64,000 bases of DNA from Bacillota bacterium. Lineage in GTDB: Bacteria; Bacillota; Sulfobacillia; JAJZYS01; JAJYTV01. Under the pieces are notes generated by a model that ran no database searches, had not been told where the DNA came from, and was given only the letters and a program-made list of their open reading frames with translations. How positions within the stretch are numbered: position 1 is the stretch's first letter; each line of letters begins with the position of its first letter. The DNA is taken from assembly GCA_021793645.1 (NCBI GenBank), contig JAJYSJ010000005.1, positions 103,288 to 167,287 of the forward strand, in the 5' to 3' direction. Shown one piece after another: positions 56,040 to 63,958 of this stretch. Made by a program: the position numbers and the translations under genes.

Positions 56040-56185
56040 GCGCCAGCACTCGCGCACGCGAGTGGACGAGGTGGGGGATCTCGGATCGTCGGCGGGTGAC
56101 CCCCGGTTTGCCTGAACCGTCAAAGACCTCACAAAGCCAGGGAGCGATCCCTCGGGGGAAAAGGGTCGGCAGGCAGAAGGATGCC
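56040..56185 (+). ncRNA. glmS self-cleaving ribozyme-riboswitch
   Basis: The conserved core is seen in order: cleavage context AAGCGCCAG with the scissile bond between A56039 and G56040, the P2 hairpin, GGACGAGGTGGGGGATCTCG at 56063-56082, TCGGCGGGTGACCCCCGGTT at 56089-56108, then AAAGACCTCACAAAGCC and the P4-like closing hairpin. Glucosamine-6-phosphate acts as the cofactor for cleavage, after which the downstream message is degraded. The gene that follows is glmS, the normal target. Confidence 0.92.
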
Positions 56186-56261
56186 TTACTCGCATCCCTC
56201 TACGTTTATGGCCGTCTTCCCCTGCGAGGCGGTCCATGCCCGTGGAAGGGGTGTGTTCTTT

Positions 56262-58064
56262 GTGTGCGGGATCATGGGTTACGTTGGTCCGCGTCCCGCG
56301 GTCGAGGTTCTGATCGGAGGACTGCGTCGGCTGGAGTACCGCGGCTATGACTCTGCCGGCATCGCCCTCGGCATGGCGCAAGGCATCCATCTGGTCAAGC
56401 GGGCAGGCCCCTTGCGCGTGCTTTGGGAGGAACTTGAACAGAATCCGCCGCCGCCTGCGGGAATGGGCATCGGACATACGCGCTGGGCGACCCACGGCGG
56501 AGTCAGCGACGAGAACGCGCATCCGCACCTCGACTGTCATGAGCGCATCGCAGTCGTCCACAACGGCATCATCGAGAACGCGGCCGCGCTGCGGATAGAA
56601 CTCGAGAGTCGCGGACACAGGCTGCGCTCCGAGACGGATTCGGAACTCGTCGCGCACCTCCTCGAGGAGGCTCCAGGAGACCTACTGCACCGCCTGCAGG
56701 CCGTGGCCAACCGCTGCGAAGGTGCGTACGCACTGCTTGCATTCGATCTCGCAGACCCCAACAGACTCTGCGCTGTGCGCCGAACGAGCCCAATCGCGAT
56801 CGGCTTCACCGAGAACGAGGTGTTTGTCGCGTCCGGCGCCATCGCGCTGGCGCCATGGCTAAAACGCTGCATCTACCTAGACGACGGCGAGATGGCCGAC
56901 CTCCGGCCTGGACACGCCGACATCTTCCGGCTGCATGACCTAGCACCGGTGCAAAAGGCCTTCCACGAAGTCTCTGTTTCTGGCGATCTGCCGGATGCAG
57001 GCAGGCACAAACTCTTTTTCCGCAAGGAGCTGTTCGAACAGCCGGCGGCCTGGCGCTCGGTGATGCAAGGCCGACTCGACGAAGCCGGATCCGTCGACCT
57101 TTCCGATACGGGCCTGACGCATGAGACCCTCTCTGCAGTGCAACGCGTGCTCTTCCTTGCGATGGGCTCCTCGCTGCACGCGAGCCAGATGGCTGTGGAA
57201 CGATTGCAGCAATTTGCACAGCTTCCTGCGGAGGCCCATCTCTCAAGCGAATTCCGTGACACACGCACTTTCCTTGAACCCAGCACGCTGGTGGTTGCGG
57301 TGAGCCAGTCCGGGGAGACCATCGACACACTCGCGGCGCTTCGGCACGCACGTGCTCTGGGTGCCACGGTGGTGGGCCTTGTCAACGCACCCGGTTCGAC
57401 GATTGCCCGCGAGAGCGACTATGTCTTCGACCTGCGCGCCGGAGCCGAGATCTCGGTCGCATCGACGAAGGCCTTCACGACCCAGGCGGTGGCGCTCGAC
57501 CTGCTAGCATCGGCCCTTGCCGCAGCGCACGGCCGCGGCCCTAACATCGAAAGCCTCTCCGCACTGCGCGCCGCGCCGACGATCGCGGAAGACTTTCTGG
57601 AGGAGTTCCGCCTGCCCAACGATCTCGTGGAACGCTGCGCGCAGGCGCCCGGTGTGATTTTCCTTGGCCGCGGCCAGGACCTCAGCCTTGCGCGCGAAGG
57701 CTCCCTTAAATTGAAGGAGCTCTCGTACGTCTGGAGCGAGGCGTTCGCAGCCGGAGAACTGAAGCACGGTCCCTTGGCCCTCGTTGATGCCACTGTCCCG
57801 GTAATCGTCTGCGCGACCGACTCTCGACACGCGGTGAAGCTGCGCAATTCGCTTGCTGAGGCAACGGCCCGGGGCGCCTACGGTGTCTCGATCGGCGCCG
57901 ACCTCAACGCCACCATGCACATCGCCCTGCCGATCCACGACGCAACGGCAGCATACCTGATCGGCACACTCCCACTGCAGCTTCTTGCGGTCGCCGTCGC
58001 GGAGACGCGTGGCTGCACGATTGACCAACCTCGAAACCTCGCGAAGAGCGTAACCGTGGAGTAG
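56262..58064 (+). CDS. glmS: Glutamine-fructose-6-phosphate aminotransferase
   Basis: 600 aa. Start GTG 56262 gives M-C2-GIMGYVG, with Cys2 as the glutaminase nucleophile after Met removal; upstream frame is ribozyme leader. Glutaminase domain with EYRGYDSAGIAL and HTRWATHGGVSDENAHPH; two SIS domains with SQSGETIDTLAAL and STKAFTTQAVALDLLA; the C-terminus DQPRNLAKSVTVE is the signature end. Makes glucosamine-6-phosphate for cell wall, which in turn triggers the ribozyme. Confidence 0.96.
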   Translation: MCGIMGYVGPRPAVEVLIGGLRRLEYRGYDSAGIALGMAQGIHLVKRAGPLRVLWEELEQNPPPPAGMGIGHTRWATHGGVSDENAHPHLDCHERIAVVHNGIIENAAALRIELESRGHRLRSETDSELVAHLLEEAPGDLLHRLQAVANRCEGAYALLAFDLADPNRLCAVRRTSPIAIGFTENEVFVASGAIALAPWLKRCIYLDDGEMADLRPGHADIFRLHDLAPVQKAFHEVSVSGDLPDAGRHKLFFRKELFEQPAAWRSVMQGRLDEAGSVDLSDTGLTHETLSAVQRVLFLAMGSSLHASQMAVERLQQFAQLPAEAHLSSEFRDTRTFLEPSTLVVAVSQSGETIDTLAALRHARALGATVVGLVNAPGSTIARESDYVFDLRAGAEISVASTKAFTTQAVALDLLASALAAAHGRGPNIESLSALRAAPTIAEDFLEEFRLPNDLVERCAQAPGVIFLGRGQDLSLAREGSLKLKELSYVWSEAFAAGELKHGPLALVDATVPVIVCATDSRHAVKLRNSLAEATARGAYGVSIGADLNATMHIALPIHDATAAYLIGTLPLQLLAVAVAETRGCTIDQPRNLAKSVTVE

Positions 58065-58100
58065 CCGGCAGCGCTTTCGACCCCTCTTTTTGACGTCTCC

Positions 58101-58132
58101 GATTCTGGATTCACCGTTTTGAATACAGAATC
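58101..58132 (+). terminator. Possible glmS terminator
   Basis: Stem GATTCTG with CAGAATC enclosing ATTC with GAAT, loop ACCGTTTT, 37 bases after the stop. There is no clear T-run after it. Confidence 0.4.
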
Positions 58133-58238
58133 ACCTTTGGAAATTATTGTTTCACTCTGGGAGGATTTGGGCTGCCATGCTGGCGCTGGGAATTACCTCG
58201 CTCGTTGAGATCAGTGGCTGCATGGCAACCCGCTGCTC

Positions 58239-58570
58239 TTGTTCCCTGGTGGGCAGTTCTCCCGAATACCATGTGCTGCGCTCCAACGCGAACTCGGCCA
58301 CGACGACATTGCGTGGGCGTACCGCTGGCACTACCAGAAGGGCCTAGAACGGCAGCCGATCCGCCACTTCACGGACCGGCGGATCCACGGGCACTCGATG
58401 GTTTGTCTGCTCGCGCTGGAGATGGCGTTGCACTTGGCTCTTAGCAGTGGGAAGTGCGCCGTCCACCCGAAGGCGACTACCGCGACATCATGCAGGACCT
58501 TGGCAAGAGACGGTGGCGACTACTGCCGGTAAACGCCGTGTCTACCAGGTAGCGCTCGCCCCTCGCGGGT
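58239..58570 (+). pseudogene. Decayed IS1634-like (IS4 superfamily) transposase, C-terminal fragment
   Basis: The reading IAWAYRWHYQKGLERQPIRH then FTDRRIHGHSMVCLLALEMA matches the C-terminal end of IS1634-type transposases (the pattern ERxFR.LK...RPiyH...RI.gHi.vcfLAL). It then shifts frame: EVRRPPEGDYRDIMQDLGKR continues in a second frame and RVYQVALAPRG in a third. At least two frameshifts and no start make it dead. The N-terminal transposase and element ends are not recognisable. It sits exactly at the border between core genes and the lower-GC island. Confidence 0.6.
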
Positions 58571-58611
58571 CACTCCGGTCTGGGTGTAGCTTCTAAAGAA
58601 GGGAATCAAGC

Positions 58612-58671
58612 ATGGATGCGGAAAGGAATTCCACGTTGGAGCGCCTAGGCCGCATGGAGGGTCAGCAGTGA
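58612..58671 (+). CDS. Possible 19-aa leader peptide
   Basis: ATG with GAAGGGAA upstream, reading MDAERNSTLERLGRMEGQQ and stopping in a GTGA overlap with the permease start. It could couple translation to the permease gene or be the remnant end of a lost gene. Small size makes chance possible. Confidence 0.3.
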   Translation: MDAERNSTLERLGRMEGQQ

Positions 58672-59522
58672 CCGAGACCTCACCTTATACCGGTTGGGCT
58701 TCTCCGGGTCGAAGGGTTCTCAAAAGCCGTGGCTTTTTGTGGGGAGTCCTTTTGTTTGTTGCCTTACTGTTGTTTTCCTTCGTAGGACCACACGTATACT
58801 CTTACGATGCAACGACCATCAATGTTTCGCACCAGTTTCTCTCCCCCAGCCTACGTTTCCCGTTGGGGACCAATGCACTCGGTCAAAACGAGTTGGCGCG
58901 GCTGATGTTGGGGGGGGAGCTTCCGGTTGTCGCTGGAGTCGTAGCGATGGCCGTTGTTATGATCCTTGGCGCGACAATCGGCATCTCGGCAGGGTTGTTG
59001 GGTGGCGCGTGGGACAGCGTACTCATGTGGCTCGCGGACGGGATCCTTAGTATTCCGCAAATCGTTCTCATCCTGTTCCTTGAGGTCGCACGTGGTTCGA
59101 CTCCCACGGTCCTCGTAGCTGCGGTTGCCATCACATCGTGGCCAGCAGTAGCCCGAATTGTTCGCGCCCAGGTGATGCTCATCAAGCGCTTAGAGTTCGT
59201 CGAGGCAGCGAGAGCGGTTGGGAATTCATCACTGCGGATTGCCCTGCGCCATATAGTGCCGAATACCGTGGGCGTGCTCCTGACCGTCGGAGTTGCTCAG
59301 TTTGCTAACGCGGTTATGATGATTGCCATCGCTACATTTATAGGTCTTGGGGTAGGACCCTTTGACTGGGCAAGCATGATGGCATCTGACTTCCACAATG
59401 TGACGACCGGGCAGTGGTGGCTAGTCGTTCCTCCTGGGTTGCTCTTCTCCCTCCTGATCGTCTCGGTCCACTTGATGGGGAACTCCGCGAAGCGGGCACT
59501 GTTCCCTAGTGGGGGGCGGTGA
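58668..59522 (+). CDS. ABC transporter permease, DppC/OppC type
   Basis: 284 aa, about six TM segments. LGTNALGQNELARLMLGGEL is the DppC-family entry motif, and EFVEAARAVGNSSLRIALRH the EAA loop that docks the ATPase. GTG start with GGAGGG upstream. It precedes the DppB-type gene, the reverse of the usual order, and neither an ATPase nor a binding protein is adjacent. Lower GC than the core. Confidence 0.85.
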   Translation: MTETSPYTGWASPGRRVLKSRGFLWGVLLFVALLLFSFVGPHVYSYDATTINVSHQFLSPSLRFPLGTNALGQNELARLMLGGELPVVAGVVAMAVVMILGATIGISAGLLGGAWDSVLMWLADGILSIPQIVLILFLEVARGSTPTVLVAAVAITSWPAVARIVRAQVMLIKRLEFVEAARAVGNSSLRIALRHIVPNTVGVLLTVGVAQFANAVMMIAIATFIGLGVGPFDWASMMASDFHNVTTGQWWLVVPPGLLFSLLIVSVHLMGNSAKRALFPSGGR

Positions 59523-59528
59523 GAAGTT

Positions 59529-60452
59529 ATGGGCAAGTACATACTAGCACGCGCGGTGCGAGCGATTCTTACGTTCTTTCTCGTAACCGTCATTACGTTT
59601 GTTCTCTTGCACTCCACGCCGGGCGATATCGGTTGGATCTTGCTGGGGCGGCATGCAACGCTTGCGAGAGCGGCAGCCCTCGACCGTCAGCTCGGGCTGG
59701 ACCTTCCATTGCCCGTGCAGTACGTTCGATGGCTGAACATGCTGATTCAAGGCGGGGGACTTGGCCATAATCTGTCTGCCGCAGCAGTCCCGACGCTCGA
59801 ATACTTGGCGTTTGGTGGCGGGTTCTCACTGTTGGTTGCAGTTTTTCTGGCAACGTTGCAAGCACGGTTCCCTGCCACCAAGTTCGACCGCTTCTCGTCT
59901 GGCGCAGTGTACTTCGCCTCGACCCTACCCTCGTTCTGGATTGGTCTAGTTTTGATCTACGTTTTCGCCATGCAGCTTCTCTGGCTGCCGGGGAACGGTC
60001 CTTATGCTGCACCCGCGGCCGAAGGGCCCTTGCACTGGCTCTTCTACATGGTGCTTCCCACGATCGCACTTGTGGTCCCGACCGTTGCATCTTGGTCGGG
60101 CCTCTTCCGCGCGGGGGTGGAAGAGGCGCTTAGAGCAGACTACGTTCGAACCGCACGAGCACAAGGATACTCCGAGCTCGTAGTGTTGTTTCGTTACGTG
60201 TTGCGGAACGCTCTGCTACCAATCATCACTGTTGCAGGAATGTCGCTTCCGACCTTGTTCAACAACATCGTTGTCCTCGAAATGATATTTCACATGAACG
60301 GTTTGGGGTCATTCCTGGTGGGATCACTCTTTTCCTTCAACTACAACGAAGCAGTAGATCTCATCTTAATCATCAGTATGATAACAGTCGGCGGAAATCT
60401 GCTGGCAGACGTCTTGTACAGTGTAGCCGACCCGAGAGTGCGCTACAGTTGA
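59529..60452 (+). CDS. ABC transporter permease, DppB/OppB type
   Basis: 307 aa, six TM segments. ILARAVRAILTFFLVTVITF start, HSTPGDIG, the FDRF to FASTLPSFWIGLVLIY region, and the EAA loop DYVRTARAQGYSELVVLFRY. Ends with the typical VADPRVRYS. ATG seven bases after the DppC-type stop. Possibly part of peptide uptake or sensing linked to the lanthipeptide locus; this is inference. Confidence 0.86.
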   Translation: MGKYILARAVRAILTFFLVTVITFVLLHSTPGDIGWILLGRHATLARAAALDRQLGLDLPLPVQYVRWLNMLIQGGGLGHNLSAAAVPTLEYLAFGGGFSLLVAVFLATLQARFPATKFDRFSSGAVYFASTLPSFWIGLVLIYVFAMQLLWLPGNGPYAAPAAEGPLHWLFYMVLPTIALVVPTVASWSGLFRAGVEEALRADYVRTARAQGYSELVVLFRYVLRNALLPIITVAGMSLPTLFNNIVVLEMIFHMNGLGSFLVGSLFSFNYNEAVDLILIISMITVGGNLLADVLYSVADPRVRYS

Positions 60453-60943
60453 GCTTGTATCATCGCGCAATCTACAAGAGCCATCGATCTGGCGCCAGTG
60501 CCTCTGGGGGCAGATCGTGGCATGAAGCGTCCGCCTTGGGGAACTGGGTGCCGCCACCAGGGTGAACTGAAACTGGGCGTGCTTTTCCTTCGGCTGCACG
60601 AAGATCGTGCGGATCTCGGCGGTGGCCAGACCGAGGATGTTGCACATGCCGATAACAATGCATCCTTCAGCGCTGCCAACTCGGGCTGCAGAAGGCGTCG
60701 AGCCAGAGGTGCAGGCACTCGCCATCGAGTTTCCCGGAATGTCGGCCCCAACTCGTCGGCCTCGATCACGGCCGGCAGGAACTGCTCCAGTTCCCTCGCG
60801 CAGAAAATCGGGTATCTGATGTTGTTTCTGAGCAACCGCAGAGAGCAAGCCGAAAAGCCGTTCCATTGGAGGTAGGAAATCCCACGAACGGCGTCGAAAC
60901 CCATATTGCCCACGTGGGGAAACGAAGAAAGGAGGTTTTGCAT
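60453..60943. other. 491-base gap before the lanthipeptide precursor
   Basis: No gene is supported. Minus-strand frames give a stretch reading NNIRYPIFCARELEQF and, in another frame, GCIVIGMCNILGLATAEIRT, which could be a frameshifted relic, but I recognise no family. Composition is higher in GC than the genes on either side. The last 20 bases contain the strong AAAGGAGG site of the precursor. Confidence 0.35.
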
Positions 60944-61081
60944 ATGACTAACGACTTCGTCGCCCTTGAGAGGATTGCGACCTCTCTCAACGACGCGTTG
61001 GTTGCCGTTGGGCCCGAGCCGGAAGCGCACGAGATGCCGTGTTGCTACCTGTCCACGGTAAACGCGTTGACCATCTCGTAA
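60944..61081 (+). CDS. Putative lanthipeptide precursor, 45 aa
   Basis: ATG with AAAGGAGG and an eight-base spacer, one of the best binding sites in the window. Leader-like N-terminus with an amphipathic helix (FVALERIATSLNDALV, residues 5-20), then a Gly-Pro/acidic linker (GPEPEAHE, 23-30), then the core-like MPCCYLSTVNALTIS with Cys33, Cys34, Ser37, Thr38, Thr43 and Ser45. The gene immediately precedes a lanthionine-synthetase lyase-kinase and a LanC cyclase, which is why I call it a precursor. The two Cys lie N-terminal to all core Ser/Thr. The cleavage site is not known. Confidence 0.75.
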   Translation: MTNDFVALERIATSLNDALVAVGPEPEAHEMPCCYLSTVNALTIS

Positions 61082-61149
61082 GTGCCGGAAAGCTGGTGGT
61101 TCGGAGCGCAATCCGGACCACCAGCTCCATCACGCACGGAGGAAGCCCT

Positions 61150-62445
61150 ATGGATCTGCTCCGAACGATACTTGACAGTGGTCCGTCCGTTCAAGTGGAC
61201 AAGGATTGGGTTCACGTATTTTGGGAGCCGCCGACTAGGCAACAGGGATGGAAGCTACATGTCAGTGCTAACACTCGGAATCTCGAAGAGGTTTTGTCTA
61301 AGGCGATCCCGGTGCTGCTCGAGGAGCATGAACCGTTCAAACTCGTTAAGAGCAGATCTAACCTGGTGAGCATGTCTTCTTCTCTTACACAGGCTGGCAA
61401 AGCCATTACCGTGTATCCCTCGACGGACAAAAGGGCGGTTGACCTCGCAGCCAAATTGGACTCCGCCCTTAGCGCCGTTGAGAGTCCACGCATCCCAAGC
61501 GACTGCCGCGTTAGACGCGGGAGCGCAGTGCACTTTCGTTACGGCGCTTTCGCACTCAATGTCCAATGGTCCAGCGAGGGCAAGCCATGGTTCTACATGC
61601 TGGATCCCGCAGGTAACAAAGTGGAAGATCGCAGAGGGCCAGTCTATGCTCCCCCGTCTTGGGCGAGTTCCCCATTTCGCCAAGCGCCGTGTTCTGATCC
61701 GTCGGCTCTAGACGGAAAGTTTGAGATTGCCCAAGTCCACACCTCGCCGCGTAGCCTTGTGCTTGTGGCCAGACCAGTGAGCGGGGGCGATCCCGTTCTC
61801 ATAAAGAGGGCCGTCAAGTTCGCGACCGACGCGCAAGGCTGTTTCCGCACGGACGCTCTCGCAAACGAAGCTTTGGTCCTAAGAAAACTGGCAGGATTGC
61901 AAACAACCCCCCGCTATATTGACATGCTCGACGATAAGGATGCTTGTTACATGATCACGGAGTTCATACCTGCTGAATCGCTCCGAGTCTTTGTGGAGCG
62001 ACACGTGTTGGCTGGCCAACATGTGGATCTTGACGTTGTTGAGAACTTCGCTGAAGACTTGGCGCAGTCCGTGTCGCAGATACACAGTGCAGGTATAGTT
62101 ATCAACGATTTGTCGCCGGGAAATATCCTTGTGGAAAGTACGGCCATCCACATTGTGGACTTCGAGCTTGCAAGTTCGGCAAACGAAGCTGAACGCCGAT
62201 ATGGGTACACGCCCGGCTTCTCCGACCCAGTAGAACGTAGCAGGAGCCCGTTCGATGGGGACTGGAAGGCGGCAGCCTCTGTCGTCTTTTACGTAGCCTC
62301 GGGTAGTCCGCTGTATGTTCGCAATGGACTGCAAACTGCTTCCGAAAGAATGGTTTCCCTACTGACGGCTGTAAGTCACAAACACAAGTCCGCTGTGATA
62401 GACATCGTGAATAGGATGATCGCAAGAGGGGAGACTGGACATTGA
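61150..62445 (+). CDS. Lanthipeptide synthetase lyase-kinase protein (LanKC/LanL-type, no cyclase domain)
   Basis: 431 aa. Residues 1-185 match the N-terminal pSer/pThr lyase region of class III/IV synthetases (GWKLHVSA at 33-40, FKLVKS at 63-68, GKAITVYP at 83-90, IPSDCRV at 115-121, VHFRYGAF at 127-134). Residues about 190-431 are a protein-kinase fold: Lys219 (VLIKRAV), catalytic loop IVINDLSPGNILV with D320 and N325, and DFE at 337-339. In LanKC and LanL a cyclase domain would follow; here the protein stops and the cyclase is a separate gene overlapping by four bases. Start ATG 61150 with GGAGGAAG upstream. It should phosphorylate and eliminate core Ser/Thr to dehydro residues. Confidence 0.85.
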   Translation: MDLLRTILDSGPSVQVDKDWVHVFWEPPTRQQGWKLHVSANTRNLEEVLSKAIPVLLEEHEPFKLVKSRSNLVSMSSSLTQAGKAITVYPSTDKRAVDLAAKLDSALSAVESPRIPSDCRVRRGSAVHFRYGAFALNVQWSSEGKPWFYMLDPAGNKVEDRRGPVYAPPSWASSPFRQAPCSDPSALDGKFEIAQVHTSPRSLVLVARPVSGGDPVLIKRAVKFATDAQGCFRTDALANEALVLRKLAGLQTTPRYIDMLDDKDACYMITEFIPAESLRVFVERHVLAGQHVDLDVVENFAEDLAQSVSQIHSAGIVINDLSPGNILVESTAIHIVDFELASSANEAERRYGYTPGFSDPVERSRSPFDGDWKAAASVVFYVASGSPLYVRNGLQTASERMVSLLTAVSHKHKSAVIDIVNRMIARGETGH

Positions 62446-63524
62446 ACATGGTTGGCGTCATGGAGCGTCTTAGCCAGCAGATGTTTAGTCAGTATTCGCA
62501 TCGGTGGCCATGGCCCAGTCCGTTTTTCGGGACGCCTCACGATGCGATGACATCCCTGTTTTACGGGGCAAGCGGGGCCGCACTGGTCGAGGCCGACCTA
62601 TACATTGCACTAAGGGACGAGGTTCATCTTGCCCGCGCTCGAGCGTATGCGGATTTGGCGTTGCGTTATTCCCAACTTCGGCCCAAAGCCAACCCTGGGC
62701 TGGTCTTCGGCTACGGCGGCCTAGCTTGGGCATTGGCAAGACTATATGAGGTTTCGGGGATAGACCTCGGAATAGAGAACGCACTTATGGAAGTCAAGGA
62801 AGCGCGGCGGACAAGCAGTACAGACGTCAGCCACGGAGCGGCAGGTAGAGGTCTTGTGCTCTTGCGCGGGTATCGGCTCACGCAGGAACGAAGTCTGCTC
62901 ATCGCTGCCCAAGTGCAGGCAGAGCAGATATTGTCCGCTCACGTTACGGAGGGCGTGCTCGAGAGAAGCGGGGTGGCGAACTTCGGCTTTGCGCACGGTT
63001 TGGCAGGCGAGGCTTATTTTATTCATGAGTTGTCACTGACCACAGGCATAAAGGACTACGGGAGCTTTGTGAGCCAGGCTACCGACATCCTAAGCGACGT
63101 CGCCGTTCAATTTGGAGATGGAGCAGTGTGGGGAACAAACTGGCAGGATGTCTCGCCGAGGCCGTTTTGGTGTCACGGCACTTCAGGAGTGGGGCTGTTC
63201 TTCCTTCGGTACGGTAAGGCGCCAGCCCTTTTGCCAGTGCTTAGGGCTGCGGCGACGACACCAGACTACGGGCTTTGCCATGGAATTGCGAGCATAGGAG
63301 AATTCATTGCCGAAGCACGTTCTTGTGGGATGCCAGTTGACGGACATTATGAAGCACTAACTCAACTCCTGTTGAGTCGAGCTTGCGACGACGGCGGGCC
63401 CGTTTGGCGTACCCCGGCTGGCGATGCCCTTCCGCCGTATCTAGGGTATGGAACGTTCGGCCTGCTACATATGCTGAGCCGTTCGGTGGAAGAAACGATT
63501 CCGCATCCAACACTGCTGGCATGA
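62442..63524 (+). CDS. Stand-alone LanC-like lanthionine cyclase with zinc ligands
   Basis: 360 aa. Seven GxxG-type hairpins of the alpha/alpha barrel are visible: LFYGASGAAL, LVFGYGGLAW, VSHGAAGRGL, FAHGLAGEAY, WCHGTSGVGL, LCHGIASIGE and YLGYGTFGLL. The zinc ligands of NisC-type cyclases are present: C244, C279 and H280. It should add Cys thiols to dehydroalanine/dehydrobutyrine. Start TTG 62442 on the kinase stop (TTGA), with GAGGGGAG eight bases upstream; ATG 62448 is the alternative. Ends on ATGA with the MFS gene. Confidence 0.88.
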   Translation: MNMVGVMERLSQQMFSQYSHRWPWPSPFFGTPHDAMTSLFYGASGAALVEADLYIALRDEVHLARARAYADLALRYSQLRPKANPGLVFGYGGLAWALARLYEVSGIDLGIENALMEVKEARRTSSTDVSHGAAGRGLVLLRGYRLTQERSLLIAAQVQAEQILSAHVTEGVLERSGVANFGFAHGLAGEAYFIHELSLTTGIKDYGSFVSQATDILSDVAVQFGDGAVWGTNWQDVSPRPFWCHGTSGVGLFFLRYGKAPALLPVLRAAATTPDYGLCHGIASIGEFIAEARSCGMPVDGHYEALTQLLLSRACDDGGPVWRTPAGDALPPYLGYGTFGLLHMLSRSVEETIPHPTLLA

Positions 63525-63958
63525 AGCGTCTGTTCTCGAGCCGGATCATGCAACTTCGACGGATAGAAGGCTTTGGCGCTCTCTGGAGTGGCCAAGTGCT
63601 TTCCCGCTTCGGGGATAATGTCTTCTCCCTTAGCCTCCCGTTGCTACTCTATAGTGCAACGGGGACAAGCCCTCAGGAAGTAGGACAAATCCTTGGCATC
63701 ATCTCTATCCCTCAGATCCTATTATTGCCCTTCCAGGGTATAGTGGTTGACAGATTTTCCAGACCGACACTCATGATAATCATGGACGTTCTTCGCATGG
63801 TGCTGATGCTCATTGCAGGTGTCGTCCTGCTGCACGCGTCGGCTGGTGCCACCGTTTTCGTGTGGCTCCTTCTTGCGGACGCTCACCGAGAACCATACCA
63901 GTGTGTTCATCGAAAACCATACCAGTCCTACGGGGGCCGGCGAGGGGGCCTCCCCTAG
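63521..63958 (+). pseudogene. MFS exporter of the lanthipeptide locus, truncated by an insertion
   Basis: ATG 63521 overlaps the cyclase stop. The first about 118 residues are a normal MFS N-terminus of the DHA/MFS_3 sort: FGALWSGQVLSRFGDNVFSL, then DRFSRPTLMIIMDVLRMVLM and AGATVFVWLLLAD. From there the frame runs into repeat-bearing, unrelated sequence (HREPYQCVHRKPYQS) and stops at 63958. The remaining ten or so helices are missing within the window. It was probably the product exporter of the cluster. Confidence 0.75.

Noticed and set aside
60443..61111. Minus-strand open frame of 222 codons before and across the precursor gene
   Set aside because: It overlaps the well-supported precursor, lacks a binding site and known motifs, and its second half is low-complexity Arg/Ser/Pro sequence typical of shadow frames.
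63888..63926. Two 15-base repeats resembling a minimal CRISPR array
   Set aside because: Only two copies with a 9-base spacer, no cas genes, and the position inside a broken MFS gene fits the terminal repeats of an insertion sequence.
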